Assembly (NCBI RefSeq): GCF_000808535.1
Contig: NZ_JWLV01000049.1
Span: forward strand, 1-64,000
Reading direction: 5' to 3'
DNA from: Vibrio sinaloensis
GTDB lineage: Bacteria > Pseudomonadota > Gammaproteobacteria > Enterobacterales > Vibrionaceae
DNA: 64,000 nt
The notes beneath the pieces are model-generated. The model was not told where the DNA came from and ran no database searches. It worked only from the letters and a program-made list of their open reading frames with translations. Positions 60,421 to 64,000 of this stretch are shown here, in pieces (the stretch's first letter is position 1; each line of letters begins with the position of its first letter). A program made the position numbers and the translations under genes.

Positions 60421-60442
60421 TCTTTCAGGACGAGCGAAGAAT

Positions 60443-61486
60443 ATGTTCAAAAAACTTCGTGGCATATTTTCAAATGACCTATCTATCGATTTAGGTACTG
60501 CCAATACTCTTATCTACGTTAAAGGACAGGGCATTGTTCTTGACGAGCCTTCAGTGGTTGCCATCCGCCAAGACCGCAACCGTGCGGGTAAAAGCGTTGC
60601 TGCGGTAGGTCATGCAGCAAAACAAATGCTGGGCCGAACGCCAGGTAACATTTCTGCTATCCGTCCAATGAAAGATGGCGTAATCGCTGATTTCTACGTG
60701 ACAGAAAAAATGCTGCAGCATTTCATTAAACAGGTACACGATAACAGCGTGCTAAAACCAAGCCCACGCGTACTGGTGTGTGTGCCTTGTGGTTCGACTC
60801 AAGTTGAACGCCGAGCAATTCGTGAATCCGCACTCGGTGCGGGCGCGCGTGAAGTGTACTTGATTGATGAGCCAATGGCGGCGGCAATTGGTGCTGGCCT
60901 ACGCGTATCTGAACCAACAGGTTCAATGGTTGTCGATATCGGCGGCGGTACGACAGAGGTTGCGGTAATCTCACTAAACGGTGTGGTTTACTCGTCATCA
61001 GTTCGTATCGGTGGTGACCGTTTCGATGAAGCGATCATCAACTACGTTCGTCGTAACTATGGTAGCTTGATTGGTGAAGCGACAGCCGAGAAGATCAAAC
61101 ATGAGATCGGTTCTGCTTATCCAGGTGATGAAGTTGAAGAAATCGAAGTGCGTGGTCGCAATCTAGCGGAAGGTGTACCTCGTAGCTTTAGCCTCAATTC
61201 AAACGAAATTCTTGAAGCACTACAAGAGCCTTTAACTGGCATTGTCTCTGCAGTGATGGTTGCACTAGAGCAATGTCCACCAGAGCTTGCGTCAGACATT
61301 TCAGAAAATGGTATGGTATTAACTGGTGGTGGTGCACTACTAAAAGATCTAGACCGTTTACTGACCGAAGAAACCGGCATCCCAGTCGTGATTGCTGAAG
61401 ATCCACTTACCTGTGTCGCTCGTGGTGGTGGTAAAGCTTTAGAAATGATCGACATGCATGGTGGCGATCTATTTAGCGAAGAATAA
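60443..61486 (+). CDS. mreB: Rod-shape actin homologue MreB
   Basis: A 347-residue actin-fold protein that directs lateral wall synthesis. Phosphate loop DLGTANTLIYVKG (about 16-28), VDIGGGTTEVAVISL (about 160-174), and LTGGGALLKDLDRLL (about 291-305). N-terminal amphipathic FKKLRGIFSNDL binds the membrane. 347 residues equals E. coli. Strong codon bias. In E. coli it directly follows csrD; here 17 kb of msh genes separate them. Confidence 0.98.
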   Translation: MFKKLRGIFSNDLSIDLGTANTLIYVKGQGIVLDEPSVVAIRQDRNRAGKSVAAVGHAAKQMLGRTPGNISAIRPMKDGVIADFYVTEKMLQHFIKQVHDNSVLKPSPRVLVCVPCGSTQVERRAIRESALGAGAREVYLIDEPMAAAIGAGLRVSEPTGSMVVDIGGGTTEVAVISLNGVVYSSSVRIGGDRFDEAIINYVRRNYGSLIGEATAEKIKHEIGSAYPGDEVEEIEVRGRNLAEGVPRSFSLNSNEILEALQEPLTGIVSAVMVALEQCPPELASDISENGMVLTGGGALLKDLDRLLTEETGIPVVIAEDPLTCVARGGGKALEMIDMHGGDLFSEE

Positions 61487-61538
61487 TCGTAGTACCTAGT
61501 GACAAGCTAGGGTCATAGAAATAAGGAACTCATATTCA

Positions 61539-62426
61539 ATGAAGCCTATTTTTGGCCGAGGACCTTCACTTCAATTACGTCTGTTTTTTGCCGTTGTTTT
61601 ATCAGCCAGCCTTATGCTGGCTGATAGTCGTTTAGGTGCGTTTGCTCAAGTACGCTACTTTCTTAATAGCATGGTTGCGCCGATTCAGTATTTAGCTGAT
61701 GTCCCTCGTGTGATGTTTGACGGCGTTTACGAGCGATTCAATGTTCGCCAAAACTTTGTAGAAAGTAATCTCACGCTAAAACGAGAAGTATTGCGCCTCA
61801 AAAATGATCTCCTTCTTCTTGATCAATATCGAGAAGAAAATCAACGTCTCAGAAAGCTGCTGGGTTCCTCTTTTGTTCGTGACGAACGCAAAGTGGTGAC
61901 CGAAGTGATGGCCGTTGATACTTCCCCTTATCGCCATCAAGTCGTGATCGATAAAGGTCAGATTGATGGTGTTTACGTTGGCCAACCAGTGGCCAATGAA
62001 AAAGGTATTGTTGGACAAGTGACCTTTGTCTCTGCCCACAACAGCCGCGTGTTACTACTGACCGACAGTTTGAGTGCGATCCCTGTACAGGTGATCCGCA
62101 ATGATATCCGAGTGATCGCCTCCGGTAGTGGCAATATGGAGCGTATTAACTTGGATCACATTCCGATCAGTTTGGATATTCAAGAAGGCGATCTGCTCCT
62201 GACCTCTGGTTTGGGAGGGGTGTACCCTGAAGGTTATCCCGTTGCCCATGTGGCGAATGTTGAGCGCGACAACGCTCGTGAGTTTGCCCTGATTGAAGCG
62301 GAGCCTGTGGTTGATTTTGAACGTTTACGTTACTTGCTTCTGATTTGGCCAAGTGATTTGCGTCAGGAAAAAATTCAACAGGCTGCGCCGGAAAATATGC
62401 AAGAGGTAGTCTCGGATGGCGAATAG
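61539..62426 (+). CDS. mreC: Rod-shape protein MreC
   Basis: 295 residues. N-terminal membrane helix (about 11-27), periplasmic coiled coil (about 65-105) and two beta-barrel domains with DKGQIDGVYVGQPVANEKGIVGQV (in parts) and LLTSGLGGVYPEGYPVAHV. Activates PBP2 in the elongasome. An AAGGAAC site precedes ATG 61539. Overlaps mreD by 11 bp. Confidence 0.96.
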   Translation: MKPIFGRGPSLQLRLFFAVVLSASLMLADSRLGAFAQVRYFLNSMVAPIQYLADVPRVMFDGVYERFNVRQNFVESNLTLKREVLRLKNDLLLLDQYREENQRLRKLLGSSFVRDERKVVTEVMAVDTSPYRHQVVIDKGQIDGVYVGQPVANEKGIVGQVTFVSAHNSRVLLLTDSLSAIPVQVIRNDIRVIASGSGNMERINLDHIPISLDIQEGDLLLTSGLGGVYPEGYPVAHVANVERDNAREFALIEAEPVVDFERLRYLLLIWPSDLRQEKIQQAAPENMQEVVSDGE

Positions 62427-62904
62427 TATCTTTAAAGGACGCTTGGTTATTCTCTGTTCGTTCCTGATTGCGCTGACCTTGCAAACCATCCCGTGGCCAG
62501 GAACGTTAGATCTGATTCGTCCATCTTGGTTATTGCTTGTGACTTGCTACTGGGTATTGGCGTTACCTCATCGAGTAAATGTCGGTAGCGCCTTGATTCT
62601 CGGATTGCTTTGGGATCTTTTGCTTGGTTCCACGTTAGGCATTCGAGGTATGATGATGTCGGTCGTTATCTACCTAGTCGCATTGAATTTTTTGGTTATT
62701 CGAAACATGGCTCTGTGGCAGCAAGCGATCTTAATTGGTCTCTTTTCCATGCTACTCGACGTGTTAATTTTCTTTGGTGAATACTTAATTCAAGATGTCA
62801 CCTTCAATCCCGTGTCTTTATGGAGCGGGTTGATTAACTGCATTTTGTGGCCGTGGATGTTCTTACTCATGCGTCGTGTTCGCCGTCATTGGCATGTGAG
62901 GTAG
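62416..62904 (+). CDS. mreD: Rod-shape protein MreD
   Basis: A 162-residue inner-membrane protein with about five helices. RPSWLLLVTCYWVLALPHRVNVG and LGLLWDLLLGSTLGIRGM are the family hallmarks (first cited in parts). The length equals E. coli MreD (162). Overlaps the end of mreC; maf starts 2 bp after its stop. Confidence 0.95.
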   Translation: MANSIFKGRLVILCSFLIALTLQTIPWPGTLDLIRPSWLLLVTCYWVLALPHRVNVGSALILGLLWDLLLGSTLGIRGMMMSVVIYLVALNFLVIRNMALWQQAILIGLFSMLLDVLIFFGEYLIQDVTFNPVSLWSGLINCILWPWMFLLMRRVRRHWHVR

Positions 62905-62906
62905 CG

Positions 62907-63467
62907 ATGAACAAATCACTTATTTTGGCGTCAGGATCGCCGCGTCGCAAAGAATTGTTAGGCCAACTGGGTTACCCCTTTACCATTGTGGTGACTAACG
63001 TCGAAGAGTCACAGCAAGAGAATGAAACCGCGCAGCAATACGTTGCGCGACTTTCAAAAGACAAAGCGATGGCGGCATTAACGCTTCACCCTGATGCAGT
63101 GGTGCTGGGATCGGATACGATCGTTGTCTGCGACGAAAAAGTCTTGGAAAAGCCTCTAAACTTAGCAGATGCCAAACAGATGCTGATGATGCTGTCTGGC
63201 CGAGAGCATCAAGTGATGACCGCAGTCAGCGTCGTGAGTCAAGAACAACAAGAAACGGTCGTTGTATCGACCGACGTATGGTTCAAAATCCTGTCAGAGA
63301 ACGAAATAGAACAATATTGGCAAACAGGTGAGCCGTGCGACAAAGCTGGCAGTTATGGAATTCAAGGAATTGGTGGGCGTTTTGTTACCCGTATCGAAGG
63401 CAGTTACCACGCTGTGGTAGGGCTTCCATTATTTGAAACTGACCAGCTACTGCAAAAATTTTTATAA
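62907..63467 (+). CDS. maf: Nucleoside triphosphate pyrophosphatase, Maf/YhdE
   Basis: 186 residues from ATG 62907 (MNKSLILASGSPRRKELLGQ), with GAGG upstream. House-cleaning enzyme for dTTP/UTP and modified pyrimidines in the YhdE subgroup. Motifs SGSPRRKELL, GSDTIVV with catalytic Asp, EKPLNLADAKQML and DKAGSYGIQGIGG. The frame before this ATG lies in mreD and is not used. Fourth gene of the mre operon. Confidence 0.95.
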   Translation: MNKSLILASGSPRRKELLGQLGYPFTIVVTNVEESQQENETAQQYVARLSKDKAMAALTLHPDAVVLGSDTIVVCDEKVLEKPLNLADAKQMLMMLSGREHQVMTAVSVVSQEQQETVVVSTDVWFKILSENEIEQYWQTGEPCDKAGSYGIQGIGGRFVTRIEGSYHAVVGLPLFETDQLLQKFL

Positions 63468-63486
63468 TTTACATTGAGGTGCGCTC

Positions 63487-64000
63487 ATGAGTGCAGAGTT
63501 GCTGATCAACGTGACCCCGAGTGAGACTCGCGTGGCCATGATTGAAGGGGGAACCCTACAAGAAATCCATGTTGAACGTGAAGCCAAACGTGGCATTGTT
63601 GGAAACATTTACAAAGGTAAAGTGAGTCGGGTATTGCCCGGAATGCAAGCCGCGTTTGTCGATATTGGTCTAGAGAAAGCGGCGTTTTTGCACGCGTCCG
63701 ATATTGTCCCGCACACCGAGTGCGTCGCGGAAAACGAAAAGCAGCAGTTTCAAGTCCGCGATATTTCTGAGCTTGTTCGCCAAGGGCAGGACATCGTTGT
63801 CCAAGTTGTCAAAGATCCGCTTGGCACCAAAGGCGCACGTTTAACGACCGATATTACCCTACCTTCCCGTTATTTGGTGTTTATGCCGGGAGCCAGCCAC
63901 GTTGGGGTGTCACAGCGAATTGAAAGTGAAGATGAGCGTCATCGCTTAAAGAAGGTTGTGGGTCATTACTGCGATGAAAATGGCGGCTTTATCATTCGCA
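63487..64000 (+). CDS. rng: Ribonuclease G, 5' part (runs off the window)
   Basis: 171 codons of an open frame from ATG 63487, with GAGGT upstream, cut by the window end. MSAELLINVTPSETRVAMIE matches RNase G. The S1 domain (about 38-128) has GNIYKGKVSRVLPGMQAAFVDIG and VKDPLGTKGARLTTDITLPSRYLV (in parts). RNase G matures 16S rRNA 5' ends and decays some mRNAs. Follows maf as in E. coli; catalytic residues lie beyond the edge. Confidence 0.96.
   Translation, partial: MSAELLINVTPSETRVAMIEGGTLQEIHVEREAKRGIVGNIYKGKVSRVLPGMQAAFVDIGLEKAAFLHASDIVPHTECVAENEKQQFQVRDISELVRQGQDIVVQVVKDPLGTKGARLTTDITLPSRYLVFMPGASHVGVSQRIESEDERHRLKKVVGHYCDENGGFIIR

Noticed and set aside
43490..60440. Direct repeats marking insertion of the msh block
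   Set aside because: I compared the csrD-mshI and mshQ-mreB junctions by eye and found no convincing repeat; short repeats could still be missed.

Overview
The window is chromosomal DNA of a Vibrio species; I cannot name the species. The gene order (bfd-bfr-rpsF-priB-rpsR-rplI-dnaB-alr-pgi, uvrA-galU-qstR-ssb, a complete MSHA pilus locus, then mreBCD-maf-rng) is the one I recall from Vibrio cholerae and relatives. Nearly every gene is intact. There is no rRNA, tRNA, IS element, prophage or CRISPR array. Much of the backbone also follows Escherichia coli order (ytfJ-ytfK-msrA-tamA-tamB-ytfP-ppa-fbp-mpl-darP-pmbA, lysC near pgi, csrD-mreBCD-maf-rng), with Vibrio-specific blocks set into it.

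Layout. 1-1100: last codons of an EF-Tu gene, then the iron-storage pair bfd/bfr behind a Fur-box-like site. 1200-2750: ribosomal operon rpsF-priB-rpsR-rplI with an S6:S18-type leader. 2760-9730: DUF481 outer-membrane protein, dnaB, alr, yjbQ, pgi and a TIGR03899 protein. 9880-13730: an untracked 34-residue membrane peptide, then a zinc-acquisition operon read leftward (DUF2607-like protein, histidine-rich zrgA, zrgB, zrgC, zrgD) behind a near-perfect Zur operator. 13750-25430: housekeeping genes ytfJ, ytfK, msrA, tamAB, ytfP, ppa, fbp, mpl and ubiX. 25480-28980: TPP riboswitch plus thiBPQ thiamine uptake. 29030-32780: darP, pmbA and lysC, the last with a promoter and lysine riboswitch. 32939-35880: a class V aminotransferase and a PglL-type O-oligosaccharyltransferase. 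35940-41390: uvrA with a LexA box, galU, the competence/T6SS regulator qstR, and ssb.

41500-60290 is the MSHA type IV pilus locus. csrD (mshH) comes first, then mshI-J-K-L-M-N-E-G-F, mostly overlapping, encode the assembly platform, secretin and extension ATPase. mshB-A-C-D-O-P-Q encode the pilins and a very large LamG-containing protein. A terminator directly after mshA probably lets the major pilin be made in excess. 60440-64000 holds the cell-shape operon mreBCD, then maf and a right-truncated rng.

Several genes fit a surface-attachment and competence theme tied to cyclic-di-GMP: MshE has two c-di-GMP-binding MshEN motifs, CsrD is a degenerate GGDEF-EAL protein, and QstR belongs to the VpsT/CsgD family. 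I found no wholly unknown system. The least explained parts are MshQ, the DUF2607-like/ZrgD members of the zinc operon, the 34-residue peptide, the TIGR03899 protein and a perfect dyad between qstR and ssb.
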